Origin: Emticicia aquatilis
Lineage (GTDB): Bacteria; Bacteroidota; Bacteroidia; Cytophagales; Spirosomataceae
DNA length: 64,000 nucleotides
NCBI RefSeq assembly: GCF_014644295.1
Contig: NZ_BMKK01000005.1
Span: 248,001 to 312,000, forward strand
Direction: 5' to 3'
Below the pieces are notes generated by a model. That model had not been told where the DNA came from and searched no databases. It saw nothing but the letters and a program-made list of their open reading frames with translations. Numbering within the stretch: the first letter of the stretch is position 1; every line of letters starts with the position of its first letter. The translations under genes and the position numbers were made by a program. Shown in pieces: positions 50,715 through 59,618 of this stretch.

Positions 50715-51440
50715 ATGGTAGTACCTTACAAAGAAAAAGACAGCAGCAAGCGTGAGCAAATTGCCGAAATGTTTGATAATGTTTCGCCTAAATATGATTT
50801 CTTGAACCATTTGCTCAGTGGTGGAATTGATTTTTGGTGGAGAAAAAAGGCTATTTCAATGTTGCGTGCCGAAAAACCACAATTAATTTTGGATATTGCA
50901 ACAGGTACGGGCGATTTGGCCGTTGAAGCCGTTAAACAACTCAAACCCGAAAAAGTAATCGGCGTTGATATTTCGGAAGGAATGTTATCGTTTGGGCGTG
51001 AAAAGATGAAAAAACTGGGTTTAGAAAACAAAATCGAACTTCAAATGGGCGATTCGGAGAAATTACAGTTTGAAAACAATACTTTTGATGCCGTTATCGT
51101 TTCTTTTGGAGTACGTAACTTTGAAAATCTCGAAAAAGGCCTAACCGATATGTGCCGAGTAACCAAGTCGGGCGGTACGTGCATGGTCATGGAATTTTCG
51201 AATCCCAAAACTCCCGTTATTAAGCAATTATACAATTTTTACAATGCAACAATCCTGCCTTTTATAGGCCGATTAGTATCGAAAGATAGTTCGGCTTATA
51301 GCTATTTACCCGAATCGGTGAAGGCATTTCCAGAAGGAGAAAACTTCTTGAGAGTGTTTGAAAAAGCAGGATTTCGTCAGACAAAATGTATTCCGCTTAC
51401 GTTTGGCGTTTGCTCAATTTACATTGGCAAAAAGCCTTGA
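50715..51440 (+). CDS. ubiE: Demethylmenaquinone/ubiquinone C-methyltransferase
   Basis: About 241 residues; class I methyltransferase of the UbiE/MenG family that performs the last step of menaquinone synthesis. Signatures: REQIAEMFDNVSPKYDFLNH at the start, ILDIATGTGDLAVEA (SAM motif I), VIGVDISEGML, DAVIVSFGVRNFENL and YSYLPESVKAFPEGENF. ATG 50715 is preferred to an in-frame TTG 21 nt upstream. In Bacteroidota, menaquinone is the expected product. porT follows after 24 nt, a gene order recalled from other members of the phylum. Confidence 0.95.
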   Translation: MVVPYKEKDSSKREQIAEMFDNVSPKYDFLNHLLSGGIDFWWRKKAISMLRAEKPQLILDIATGTGDLAVEAVKQLKPEKVIGVDISEGMLSFGREKMKKLGLENKIELQMGDSEKLQFENNTFDAVIVSFGVRNFENLEKGLTDMCRVTKSGGTCMVMEFSNPKTPVIKQLYNFYNATILPFIGRLVSKDSSAYSYLPESVKAFPEGENFLRVFEKAGFRQTKCIPLTFGVCSIYIGKKP

Positions 51441-51464
51441 TAAGTTTTACTTTTTAAATTTTTT

Positions 51465-52199
51465 ATGAAAAAAGTCCCTTTTCTTAGATTTACAATTAGT
51501 CTTTTTTTAGTAACAGTACTCGCACAAAGTGTGTTTGCTCAACAAACTCGCCGCCATTTTCAGGCCGATTACGATGCAAAATCACTGCGATTTGGCTATT
51601 TTTTGGGACTAACCAGTACTTATTACAACGTGAAGTTTAATAATTACTTTGTCAATAAAGATAATTATTACAGCATTACTTCTCCTTCTACTTTTGGGCT
51701 TAAAATGGGAGGTTTGGCTAATTTTAGACTCAACGATTATTTTGATTTTAGAGTCTTACCTACGGTATCCATTTATGGAAGAAGATTAGAATATAAATAC
51801 ATAGATACTGCACTACCAGACAGCGACCCAAATAAATTTAAAGAGAATACCGATTTACGGGAAACTGCTTGGTTTGAACTTCCTGTGATGTTTAAGTACA
51901 AATCCGAAAGACGTGGAAATGTAAGAATGTATGTTTTTGGTGGACTTCGTTATGGCGTTGAAACAAACCCTAATAGTAGAAGAAACAGGTCAAGATTCAT
52001 CACAAAAACCAGTGACTTCAGTGTTGAATATGGTACAGGGATTGAGTTTTTTAGAGAATACTTCAAGTTTTCGCCCGAAATTCATTTTTCACACGGCCTC
52101 AACAATTTAGTTGACCCAGTAAATAATAAAAATACGCCCCTTCAAGGCGTTGACCGCTTGACAACTCACACGGTTACGCTCTATATATTATTTGAATAA
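51465..52199 (+). CDS. porT: Type IX secretion/gliding outer-membrane protein PorT
   Basis: A 244-residue outer-membrane beta-barrel. The signal peptide is FTISLFLVTVLAQSVFAQ, and the rest alternates beta-strands (LRFGYFLGLTSTYYNVKF, VRMYVFGGLRYGVETN, FKFSPEIHFSHGLNN) ending in an aromatic residue-rich strand (TLYILFE). The size, the barrel pattern and location directly after ubiE match PorT, an essential type IX secretion component. Together with gldH at 11 kb this indicates a type IX secretion system. The family assignment rests partly on context, because barrels are poorly conserved. Confidence 0.85.
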   Translation: MKKVPFLRFTISLFLVTVLAQSVFAQQTRRHFQADYDAKSLRFGYFLGLTSTYYNVKFNNYFVNKDNYYSITSPSTFGLKMGGLANFRLNDYFDFRVLPTVSIYGRRLEYKYIDTALPDSDPNKFKENTDLRETAWFELPVMFKYKSERRGNVRMYVFGGLRYGVETNPNSRRNRSRFITKTSDFSVEYGTGIEFFREYFKFSPEIHFSHGLNNLVDPVNNKNTPLQGVDRLTTHTVTLYILFE

Positions 52200-52283
52200 G
52201 GAAGCCACAAGCAACCAATTTTAGACAAAAGTTGTTAGGTCTGTAAAAGCAGATTTTCACAGCTTTTGTCTATTTTTTTATCA

Positions 52284-52496
52284 ATGAAATACATCGCCAT
52301 TTTTCTTGTAAGACTCTACCAAGCAGGTATTTCGCCTTGGTTTCCGCCATCGTGTCGCTACACGCCTACTTGTTCGCAATATTCGGTTGAAGCATTTCAG
52401 AAATATGGTTTTTTCAAAGGTTTTTGGCTAACTGCCAAACGCATCGCTCGTTGCGGCCCCTGGAGCCATTCGCACGGCTACGACCCTGTTCCTTGA
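52284..52496 (+). CDS. yidD: Membrane protein insertion efficiency factor YidD
   Basis: About 70 residues, starting at ATG 52284 ([20 protein letters not shown]). The family signature is [19 protein letters not shown] with its two Cys, followed by [18 protein letters not shown] with the third. YidD is a small membrane-associated helper of YidC. An in-frame upstream TTG adds six residues and is unlikely. It follows porT by 84 nt and may be on the same transcript; the heptamer tandem repeat lies directly after. Confidence 0.95.
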   Translation: MKYIAIFLVRLYQAGISPWFPPSCRYTPTCSQYSVEAFQKYGFFKGFWLTAKRIARCGPWSHSHGYDPVP

Positions 52497-52500
52497 TTTG

Positions 52501-52574
52501 TTAATGGTTAATGGTTAATGGTTAATGGTTAATGGTTAATGGTTAATGGTTAATGGTTAATGGTTAATGGTTAA
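52501..52574. repeat. Heptanucleotide tandem repeat (TTAATGG), about 10.6 copies
   Basis: Ten perfect TTAATGG units plus a partial TTAA, without a mismatch, in the gap after yidD. Perfect identity suggests recent slippage; length is expected to vary between strains. It is not inside a gene and does not lie within a promoter that I can recognise. Confidence 0.95.
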
Positions 52575-52654
52575 TCATAACAATTCCTCCAATACTCAGT
52601 TCCATGATAATGAGTAAATAATAAAAATTTATCGAGCGTAATTTTACCCATCGC

Positions 52655-52745
52655 CTATAACCAATTTCCCGACAACTAGTTTTCCAATAACTAATAACCA
52701 GTTTACCAATTCCCCAATAACTAATCACAAATAACTAATTATCAC
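52655..52745. repeat. Degenerate AT-rich repeat tract
   Basis: Several imperfect copies of an AATAACTAAT-like unit alternate with CCAATT/CCAGTT segments (for example CCAATAACTAATAACCAG and CCAATAACTAATCAC). It resembles a decayed tandem repeat like the neighbouring heptamer array. I see no gene between yidD and the DinB gene. Confidence 0.5.
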
Positions 52746-52828
52746 AAAATTTTCTATTGTTTTTAGGACTATTCAAAGAACTTTCTTAAATATTTGTTTA
52801 TTTCTATAAAATCAGTAGTCTTTCTAAC

Positions 52829-52857
52829 TTGTTGTTCTAAAATAGTCCGTAAATTTG
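52829..52857 (+). promoter_or_regulatory. Bacteroidota-type promoter of the DinB-family gene
   Basis: TTG at 52829-52831, an 18-nt spacer and TAAATTTG at 52850-52857, a full consensus match. Transcript start would be near 52864, so the open frame upstream of that is not translated; the ATG at 52884 or 52896 is used. Confidence 0.7.
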
Positions 52858-52883
52858 GATTTACAACAAAATCATTCTTGTCA

Positions 52884-53417
52884 ATGACTTCGGTAATGAC
52901 ACTCGAACAACGCCAATTTCCTATCGGAAAATGGTCTCCTAAGAAAAGTTATTCGGCCAAAGAAATCGAACGCAACATCGGTATCATTGAGAAGTATCCT
53001 GCTAAGTATAAACGACTTACCAAGAAACTTTCCGACGAAGATTTGGCCAAAGCTTACCGTGAAGGAGCATGGAATGTACGTCAATTATTGACCCACATTT
53101 CTGATATGCACATCATGCACTACGCCCGTTTCAAGCAAGCTCTTTCCGACGAAAATCCAGTTGGATTTGTAGCCAATATCAATGCTTGGAACGCCACTGC
53201 CGAAATATCCAGTACGCCACCAGCCGATGCTTTATTATTATTGGAAGCTACGCACAAAAGATGGGCATTCCTGATGAGGAATATGTCGGAAAGCGATTTC
53301 AACAAAACCTTTTTTCACGCATTACGTCAGATAAATCTCACTTTAGCACAGGCCCTAAGCATGGCTGCTTGGCACACTAAACATCATTTTGAGCATATCA
53401 GAATAGCGTTACAGTAA
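52884..53417 (+). CDS. YfiT-like DinB-family protein (putative bacillithiol-type transferase)
   Basis: About 177 residues, a four-helix DinB fold. The pattern RQFPIGKWSPKKSYSAKEIE at the start, YREGAWNVRQLLTHISDMHI, ARFKQALSDENP and AAWHTKHHFEHI match the YfiT family; the His in LLTHISD and the two in AWHTKHH are the likely metal ligands. B. subtilis YfiT-type proteins are linked to thiol transfer; role here is inferred. The promoter at 52829-52857 excludes the longer frame that begins at 52794. ATG 52896 is an alternative start. serBA follows after 46 nt. Confidence 0.85.
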   Translation: MTSVMTLEQRQFPIGKWSPKKSYSAKEIERNIGIIEKYPAKYKRLTKKLSDEDLAKAYREGAWNVRQLLTHISDMHIMHYARFKQALSDENPVGFVANINAWNATAEISSTPPADALLLLEATHKRWAFLMRNMSESDFNKTFFHALRQINLTLAQALSMAAWHTKHHFEHIRIALQ

Positions 53418-53442
53418 AATATTATTTCATTTAAAAATAGCT

Positions 53443-53454
53443 TCCCTTTAGGGA
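53443..53454. repeat. Degenerate copy of the CCCCTTTAGGGG palindrome
   Basis: TCCCTTTAGGGA followed by CTGGGTT resembles the repeat at 48.6-48.8 kb. It ends 9 nt before the ATG of the SerB-SerA fusion gene and may affect its translation. Confidence 0.5.
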
Positions 53455-53463
53455 CTGGGTTTC

Positions 53464-55353
53464 ATGAACAATACCTATTATATCATAGATTTCGATAGCA
53501 CTTTTACGAAAGTAGAAGGCCTTGACGAACTCGCCAATATTGCTTTGGCAGGAAGTGCCAATCAGGAAAAAGTTGTTGCTCAAATCAGAAGTCTGACCGA
53601 GCAAGGCATGAATGGCGAAATCACTTTTTCGGAAGCACTCAGTCGCCGAATAGAACTATTGAAGGCCAATCGTTCGCACATCAATCAATTGGTTGATTTT
53701 CTCTATACACAAGTTTCGGAGTCATTCCAACGCAACGAAAAATTCTTACGTGAATTTTCTGACCATATCTTAATCGTTTCGGGTGGTTTCAAAGAATTTA
53801 TCGTGCCAATCGTAACGTCGATGGGTTTGAAAGAAGAAAACGTATATGCCAATACTTTCGTTTTCGATGCCGAAGATAATATTATTGGCGTTGACCAAGA
53901 TAATGTTTTAGCTCACGAAAAAGGCAAAGTAAAACTTCTCAGTTCATTGAAACTTGATGGCGATGTGTATGCCATTGGCGATGGCTATACCGACTACGAA
54001 CTTCGTGCTTCTGGACTGGCCAATCGTTTCTATGCTTTCACGGAAAACGTTAAGCGTGAGAAAGTTACGGCCAATGCCGACCACATTGTACCATCGCTGG
54101 ATGAGTTTTTGTATCTGAATAAATTGCCTCGCAGCCAATCATATCCGAAAAGCCGCATTAAAGTCTTATTGCTCGAAAACGTTCACTCGGTTGCTATCGA
54201 GGCATTCAAACGTGAAGGTTTTGATGTAGAAACGCACAAAGGTGCAATGGACGAGGAAGAATTGTCAGAAAAAATCAAAGGAGTTTCGATTTTGGGACTT
54301 CGTTCAAAAACCAATTTGACGAAAAAAGTCCTCGAAAATGCCGATAAACTCATCACAGTTGGAGCGTTTTGTATCGGAACAAACCAAATCGACCTTAAAA
54401 CTTGTACCGAAAAAGGCATTGCAGTTTTCAATGCACCATATAGCAATACTCGCTCAGTAGTTGAACTGGCGATTGGCGAAATGATTTTGTTGATTCGTAA
54501 TGTGTTTACGAAAAGCAACCAAATGCACGCTGGTAAATGGGATAAATCGGCCAATAATAGCTTCGAGGTTCGTGGCAAAAAATTAGGTTTGATTGGTTAC
54601 GGACACATCGGAACGCAACTTTCAGTTATCGGTGAAGCACTCGGTATGGAGGTTTATTTCTACGATATTGTAGATAAAATGCCCATCGGAAATGCCAAGA
54701 AATGCCGCTCTTTGGAAGAAGTTTTACGAGTATCGGATGTGGTAAGTATGCACATTGATGGCCGTAAAGAAAATACCAATGTTTTTGGCAAACGTGAGTT
54801 TGAAATGATGAAAGATGGCGTGATTTTCATGAATCTCGCCCGTGGACATGTAGTCGAAGTGCCAGCTTTGGTAGAAGCCATCAAATCGGGTAAGGTAGCG
54901 GGTGCGGGTGTTGACGTTTTCCCGTACGAACCAAAAACCAACAGCGAACCATTTGAGAACGAATTGCGTGGTTTACCAAACGTAATTCTTACGCCACACA
55001 TCGGCGGAAGCACCGAAGAAGCTCAAGAGGGTATCGGACTTTATGTACCTGAGCGTTTGCTCGAATACATGAATAATGGTAGCACAACAGGCAGCGTAAA
55101 CTTCCCAGAAGTACAATTACCATTGTTGCGTGATTCGCACCGTTTATTACATATTCACCAAAACGTACCAGGCATTTTGGCCAAAATCAATAATATTTTT
55201 GCGAAACACCACATCAATATCATTGGTCAGTATCTAAAAACCAACGAAACGATTGGCTACGTAATTATGGATATTAGCAAAGGTTATACCAACGAGTTCA
55301 TTCAAGAAATCAAAGACATCGACGAGACTATTCGTTTCAGAATGTTATATTAA
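53464..55353 (+). CDS. Fused phosphoserine phosphatase-like and 3-phosphoglycerate dehydrogenase
   Basis: A 629-residue fusion. Residues 1-215 are a HAD phosphatase of the SerB type: IIDFDSTFTK (Asp9 and Asp11), VSGGFKEF (motif II) and GDGYTDYE (motif IV). Residues about 230-540 are 3-phosphoglycerate dehydrogenase: GLIGYGHIGTQLSVIG (NAD binding), catalytic Arg460 (NLARGH), Glu489 (DVFPYEP) and His512 (TPHIGGST). A C-terminal ACT domain (about 555-629, HQNVPGILAKINNIF) probably gives serine feedback. One chain therefore could hold steps one and three of serine synthesis; SerC would be elsewhere. The gene is intact. Confidence 0.93.
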   Translation: MNNTYYIIDFDSTFTKVEGLDELANIALAGSANQEKVVAQIRSLTEQGMNGEITFSEALSRRIELLKANRSHINQLVDFLYTQVSESFQRNEKFLREFSDHILIVSGGFKEFIVPIVTSMGLKEENVYANTFVFDAEDNIIGVDQDNVLAHEKGKVKLLSSLKLDGDVYAIGDGYTDYELRASGLANRFYAFTENVKREKVTANADHIVPSLDEFLYLNKLPRSQSYPKSRIKVLLLENVHSVAIEAFKREGFDVETHKGAMDEEELSEKIKGVSILGLRSKTNLTKKVLENADKLITVGAFCIGTNQIDLKTCTEKGIAVFNAPYSNTRSVVELAIGEMILLIRNVFTKSNQMHAGKWDKSANNSFEVRGKKLGLIGYGHIGTQLSVIGEALGMEVYFYDIVDKMPIGNAKKCRSLEEVLRVSDVVSMHIDGRKENTNVFGKREFEMMKDGVIFMNLARGHVVEVPALVEAIKSGKVAGAGVDVFPYEPKTNSEPFENELRGLPNVILTPHIGGSTEEAQEGIGLYVPERLLEYMNNGSTTGSVNFPEVQLPLLRDSHRLLHIHQNVPGILAKINNIFAKHHINIIGQYLKTNETIGYVIMDISKGYTNEFIQEIKDIDETIRFRMLY

Positions 55354-55362
55354 AAATAGTTA

Positions 55363-55416
55363 TAGCACAATTTTCCAAAATGTTACGATAAAGAAACAAT
55401 TTAGAAAATTGTGCTA
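55363..55416. terminator. Terminator between serine gene and tolC-like gene
   Basis: TAGCACAATTTTC (55363-55375) and its complement (55404-55416) form a perfect 13-bp stem with a 28-nt loop, followed by a CTTTTCTC tract. It lies between convergent genes and may work both ways. Confidence 0.65.
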
Positions 55417-55422
55417 CTTTTC

Positions 55423-56727
55423 TCACCAAAACTTCACTCCCGATAATCTACTGATTTCGAGTTTGGCCAAAAGTGCCTGATAATCGTATTGCAATAAATT
55501 AAATTTTGCTTCTTCTAAACCTGTCTCGGCCGACTGTATTTCGAGCGGTGTACTTACGCCATTGGCCAATCTATTTTTAGCCAGTTTCAAACTATACTCA
55601 GCTTGATAAATATTACTTGCAGCCAATTCCTTTTTCTGATTCGCTACTTTTATATCGTTATAAGCATTTTCGAGGTCACGATTAATTTGTATTTTCTGAG
55701 ATTCGGTCACTTGCTTTGCTGCATCAAGATTTATTTTAGCAATTTGAGTGTTGTATGCTCCACGTTTTCCTGTGTAAATCGGAATCGAAAGCTTTACCCC
55801 TACCAACGAATTGGGTCTTAAAATAGATATATCAGGCAAATAACCATTACGCACACCCACCGAGGCATTAGCCGCCAAAGTAGGCAAACTACTCATACCC
55901 GAAATTTTCACTTCTTGAGCCAAAACACTTTCTTTTGTAAGTAAACCTTTCAAATCAACATTATTCTGAATCGCCTCATTATAAGCACTTTGCAAATCAG
56001 TTTTACCATAAGCAAATTGTAGTTCAGCATTCGCTGGAATTAATTTTCTTGCATCAGAACCAATCAACGAACTCAAGAAAATATATTGTCTTTCGAGTTG
56101 GCCTTGTAGGTCTATCACTCGCATTTCGGCATTTTTGTAGCGTACTTGTACTTGCACAGCATCATAATCAAGAGCATCGCCACTTTTTATGCGGTCGGCA
56201 ATGATTTTGCCGTTTTCCTGTACTAATTTTACTTGGTCTTGCTGCACGACAATGGCTTTTTGCAAGTAAATAATACTATAATATAACTGCGAAACTTGGT
56301 AAGCCAAAGTATGTTTCAGCGTCTCGATTCCTCCAGTTTGTTGCTGAATTTCGAGAACCGTTTTCTTTACACCCTCCTTAAATCTTCCCCAATCATAAAT
56401 CACATACGTGGCTCCAACACTGGCATTATAATTATTATGTGGCTGAAATTGTATGGTTCGAGGTTCGCCATTAACGGGCAAAGTTGCCTTGGCAATTGGG
56501 TCAACTCTTGAGTAGCTCACATCGCCACTTACTTGTGGTTTAAGACCCGTTTCTTGAACTTTGATGCGGTAATCGCCAGTGCTAAGTAACTGCTGTTGCT
56601 CTTTTACTCTTGGCGAATATTCGAGGGCTTGATTAATAAGTTTAGAAAGTACTTGCTCGCTACTCTGAGCAAGCACTTCGTTACCTAAAAACAAGCAAAC
56701 AATGATTAATAATTTATTGATTTTCAT
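55423..56727 (-). CDS. TolC-family outer-membrane efflux protein
   Basis: About 434 residues from ATG 56727 (MKINKLLIIVCLFLGNEVLAQ, signal peptide). It has the two TolC/OEP repeats of long helices: SKLINQALEYSPRVKEQQQL, TLAYQVSQLYYSIIYLQKAI, and the second half with ILRPNSLVGVKLSIPIYTG and AKNRLANGVSTPLEIQSAET. TolC-type proteins form the outer duct of tripartite pumps. It is the last gene of the EmrA-EmrB-TolC-like operon (start 75 nt past the EmrB stop), so it completes this pump. An in-frame upstream ATG (56781) precedes the signal and is rejected. Confidence 0.92.
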   Translation of the reverse strand: MKINKLLIIVCLFLGNEVLAQSSEQVLSKLINQALEYSPRVKEQQQLLSTGDYRIKVQETGLKPQVSGDVSYSRVDPIAKATLPVNGEPRTIQFQPHNNYNASVGATYVIYDWGRFKEGVKKTVLEIQQQTGGIETLKHTLAYQVSQLYYSIIYLQKAIVVQQDQVKLVQENGKIIADRIKSGDALDYDAVQVQVRYKNAEMRVIDLQGQLERQYIFLSSLIGSDARKLIPANAELQFAYGKTDLQSAYNEAIQNNVDLKGLLTKESVLAQEVKISGMSSLPTLAANASVGVRNGYLPDISILRPNSLVGVKLSIPIYTGKRGAYNTQIAKINLDAAKQVTESQKIQINRDLENAYNDIKVANQKKELAASNIYQAEYSLKLAKNRLANGVSTPLEIQSAETGLEEAKFNLLQYDYQALLAKLEISRLSGVKFW

Positions 56728-56802
56728 TTTTTTAGTTTCGATATTTAAGACAAAAACTTGAGATAAAATACTCATAATCAATGCCTAAAATTGATAATTA
56801 TA

Positions 56803-58404
56803 TTAGTGTGATTCGGCGGCAGCTTTGGCGGCAGCGGCAATTTCTTCGGGCGATTTTTTCTTGGTTTTTAATAATACCACCAATGGCAAGACACACAAGA
56901 AAAATATGGCCACAATTCTGAAAGTATCTAAGTATGCCAAATAGTACGATTGGCGGTCGAGCATCAACTCCAACTGTCTGTACGCTTGCGTTGAAGCCTG
57001 TGCGATATCGCCTGAGCGAGACAAAAATCCCATCTTGATAGCATTGAATTTTTCGAGAAACAACGGATTATTGGGCGTGTAATTTGCCACCAAGTCAGAG
57101 CGGTGTTGGGCGTATTGAATAGCCACGTAATTATTGGCCAATGCAATACCAAATGCTCCTCCAAGCTGACGAATCATGTTGGTCAACGAAATACCCGACC
57201 CAAATTCGTTTGGTTTCAAACCAGCCACCGAGGCATTGATGAGCGGTAATTGCAACATAACCGTACCTAAACCACGCAAAACCTGTATCGGATAAAAATC
57301 CCAACGTCCCATATCGGCAGTTGCGGTTCCGCTATAAAAACCGAAGAAAGCAAAAATCAAGATTCCCGCAATTACAAACGGAATTGGCGATGCCCCAGCC
57401 GACATTCGTCTGCCCAAAATCGGAAAGAGTGGCAAAATTGTCAATGTCGGGAAGAATAAAGACAAACCTGTTTCATAAGGCGTAAAACCATTGATACGCT
57501 GCACCATTACTGGATAAACAAAAACCGATGTAAACAATCCAACCCCCGAAACAAGTACGAAAATCGAAGAAAACGCAAAATTCCGATTAGCGAAAACCCT
57601 TAAATTTACTACTGGATGGTCGGTGTTTAGCTCTCTACTGATAAACCCTACGATTCCGAGTGCGGCAATCAAGGCCATTACCGAAATCTCTCTCGACTGA
57701 AACCAGTCTTTAGACTCTCCTTTTTCGAGAATATACTGTAACGAACCAATTCCGATAATCAACAATATGATTCCGAAGTAATCAATCTTAATATTGGCCT
57801 TGTTTTTTCCTTCTCCTTCTTTTCGTGGAATATATAAAATTGTAAGTACCGTAGCAATAATACAAATCGGAACGTTTATAAAGAAAATATCGCCCCAAGT
57901 ATAATTATCTACTATATAACCACCCAAACTTGGCCCGAGTGTTGGCCCCAACACGATTCCCATTCCGAAAAGCCCCGAAGCCATGCCTCGTTCTTTTCCT
58001 GGGAAAGCATCAAACAAAATGGCTTGTGAAGTAGAAAGTAAAGCACCTCCGCCAATTCCTTGAATAAATCTCCAAAAAACCAATTCCCACAAAGAATCTG
58101 AATTTCCGCACAAATAAGATGCAATACCAAACAATACCATTGATGCCAAATAATAGTTTTTTCGACCAAAATATTCGGCCAAAAAGCCCGTCATCGGAAT
58201 CACGATTACGTTGGCAATGGCATACGACGTAATCACCCAAGCTATATCTTCAATTGTTGCCCCCAACGAACCCGCAATCTGATTAAGAGCCACATTGACA
58301 ATCGTTGTGTCGAGTAGCTCCATCACGGCGGCCGTTACGGTTGTCAGTACAATGATGAATCGTGCTGCACCAATGGGCTTTTTTGTATTTTCTGTATTTT
58401 CCAT
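56803..58404 (-). CDS. emrB: EmrB/QacA-type MFS drug efflux permease
   Basis: About 533 residues with 14 membrane helices (DHA2 family). Motifs: MELLDTTIVNVALNQIAGSL (first helix), GFLAEYFGRKNY (motif A) and GMGIVLGPTLGPSLGG (motif C), which are the antiporter signatures. It exports drugs or metabolites using proton flow, together with the HlyD-type adaptor (upstream) and TolC (downstream). The start MENTENTKK (58404) is preferred over one three residues earlier. A hairpin lies between this gene and the HlyD-type gene. Confidence 0.93.
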   Translation of the reverse strand: MENTENTKKPIGAARFIIVLTTVTAAVMELLDTTIVNVALNQIAGSLGATIEDIAWVITSYAIANVIVIPMTGFLAEYFGRKNYYLASMVLFGIASYLCGNSDSLWELVFWRFIQGIGGGALLSTSQAILFDAFPGKERGMASGLFGMGIVLGPTLGPSLGGYIVDNYTWGDIFFINVPICIIATVLTILYIPRKEGEGKNKANIKIDYFGIILLIIGIGSLQYILEKGESKDWFQSREISVMALIAALGIVGFISRELNTDHPVVNLRVFANRNFAFSSIFVLVSGVGLFTSVFVYPVMVQRINGFTPYETGLSLFFPTLTILPLFPILGRRMSAGASPIPFVIAGILIFAFFGFYSGTATADMGRWDFYPIQVLRGLGTVMLQLPLINASVAGLKPNEFGSGISLTNMIRQLGGAFGIALANNYVAIQYAQHRSDLVANYTPNNPLFLEKFNAIKMGFLSRSGDIAQASTQAYRQLELMLDRQSYYLAYLDTFRIVAIFFLCVLPLVVLLKTKKKSPEEIAAAAKAAAESH

Positions 58405-58431
58405 AAATATCAAGCCTGCAATTTCCCGCAG

Positions 58432-58457
58432 CTAAGGGTTTGTTTTAGAAACCCTTA
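58432..58457 (-). repeat. Intercistronic hairpin in the efflux operon
   Basis: TAAGGGTTT and AAACCCTTA (9-bp perfect stem, 8-nt loop) lie between the HlyD-type gene stop and the emrB start. It may tune relative expression; no T-run follows on the minus strand, so it is not a clear terminator. Confidence 0.5.
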
Positions 58458-58459
58458 CA

Positions 58460-59503
58460 TTATTTAATTTTTACTTCAACCTCTAAACTCATACCCGCAC
58501 GGAGCTTGTCACGCAATTTTTCAACGCCTTCAATCGCAATCTTTACTGGAATTTTCTGCGTAACTTTCACAAAGTTTCCACTTGCATTATCTGGTGGAAG
58601 AAGAGCATATTTGGCACCTGTCGCATCCGAAAAGTCAGCAATTTTTCCTTTCAATTCCATATCAGGAAAAGCATCTAATTTAAGATTTACTTCTTGCCCA
58701 ACTGCCAAACGACTGATTTGAGTTTCTTTGAAATTGGCTACAACCCAATAAAGTGAATCTTGCACGATTGTGGCCAAAGTTTGCCCTGGTTGAATAAACT
58801 GCCCTGGCTCAACGCTCTTACGACCAATTTTACCATTTTCAGAAGCGTACACTTTCGAATACGTTAGTTTCAGTTTTTGTTGTTCGATTTTTGCTCTTTG
58901 CACCGCCAAGGCCGCTTCAGCCTTGTGCAAATTTGAAGAAAGTACATCAATACGAGATTTTGAGGCCGTCCAATCTTGTTTTTGGCTATCGTACTGGGCA
59001 TTCAACACTTCCAAATTAGATTTACTATCATCAACCTGACGCTTCGTAATGGCATTATCAGCAAATAATTTAGCATCACGCTCAGCATCTTTTTGAGCTT
59101 TTTCTTTGCGTAAAGCCGTTGTTTTAAGACCAGATTCGGCAGCACTGATAGTCATATTAGCATTTTTGATGCTTGCTTTGGCACTTTCTACATCAGTGAG
59201 CATTTGTTGATACATGGCTTCCATTTCGACCAATGCCAAGCGTTGTTCGCTATCATCAATATCAACCAACAATTGACCTTTCTTTACTTGCTCAAAATCT
59301 TTCATGTTTACGGCATTTACATACCCCCCCACTCTTGGCACAACTGGCACTGTGTAGGTTTCGATTTGGGCATTATCAGTAGTTTCGTAGCTTTGATTGT
59401 ATTTATATTTCTGATAAGCATAAGTAGCAGCTCCAATCACAATCAATAAAAGTATGATGCGTGGAATGTAGTTTTTAAACGATTTTTTAGAAGTATTTTC
59501 CAT
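58460..59503 (-). CDS. emrA: EmrA/HlyD-family efflux adaptor
   Basis: A 347-residue membrane fusion protein. One N-terminal membrane helix (about 12-30, IPRIILLLIVIGAATYAYQ), then the lipoyl half (VPRVGGYVNAVNMKDFEQVK), a long helical hairpin (about 80-215, ALVEMEAMYQQMLTDVES) and the second lipoyl/beta-barrel portion (SVEPGQFIQPGQTLATIVQ, VVANFKETQISRLAVG). It bridges EmrB to TolC in the periplasm. It is the first gene of the operon and faces marR, with operators in the gap. Size is normal for EmrA. Confidence 0.92.
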   Translation of the reverse strand: MENTSKKSFKNYIPRIILLLIVIGAATYAYQKYKYNQSYETTDNAQIETYTVPVVPRVGGYVNAVNMKDFEQVKKGQLLVDIDDSEQRLALVEMEAMYQQMLTDVESAKASIKNANMTISAAESGLKTTALRKEKAQKDAERDAKLFADNAITKRQVDDSKSNLEVLNAQYDSQKQDWTASKSRIDVLSSNLHKAEAALAVQRAKIEQQKLKLTYSKVYASENGKIGRKSVEPGQFIQPGQTLATIVQDSLYWVVANFKETQISRLAVGQEVNLKLDAFPDMELKGKIADFSDATGAKYALLPPDNASGNFVKVTQKIPVKIAIEGVEKLRDKLRAGMSLEVEVKIK

Positions 59504-59577
59504 TTTAGTATTCAGTTTCTTGCGTTTGTTTTAGTTTTTAGTTTCTCTTTGGTTCGATTAATTTTAATTTGATGGCA

Positions 59578-59608
59578 CAAAGTAAACTAAGTTTACTAAA
59601 TTAGTCAA
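59578..59608 (-). promoter_or_regulatory. Predicted emrAB-tolC promoter carrying a MarR-type palindrome
   Basis: On the minus strand TTG (complement of 59606-59608), 20 nt, then TTACTTTG (complement of 59578-59585; one mismatch to TAnnTTTG). The palindrome at 59581-59597 lies in the -7 and spacer region, so a bound repressor would block this promoter. Confidence 0.6.
59581..59597. promoter_or_regulatory. MarR-type operator palindrome 1
   Basis: AGTAAAC-TAA-GTTTACT, a perfect 7-bp inverted repeat in the divergent gap between emrA and marR. Size and location fit a MarR dimer site. It covers the -7 region of the predicted emr promoter. Confidence 0.65.
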
Positions 59609-59618
59609 GTAAGTTGAC
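59604..59618. promoter_or_regulatory. MarR-type operator palindrome 2
   Basis: GTCAA-GTAAG-TTGAC, a perfect 5-bp inverted repeat. Its right half contains the TTG of the predicted marR promoter and its left half the TTG of the emr promoter on the other strand, so one site could control both directions. Confidence 0.55.

Noticed and set aside
52501-52574. CRISPR array
   Set aside because: It is a simple heptamer repeat without spacers and no cas genes are present.
52794-52883. Longer N-terminus for the DinB-family protein
   Set aside because: The promoter at 52829-52857 lies inside this frame, so it is not transcribed from its start.
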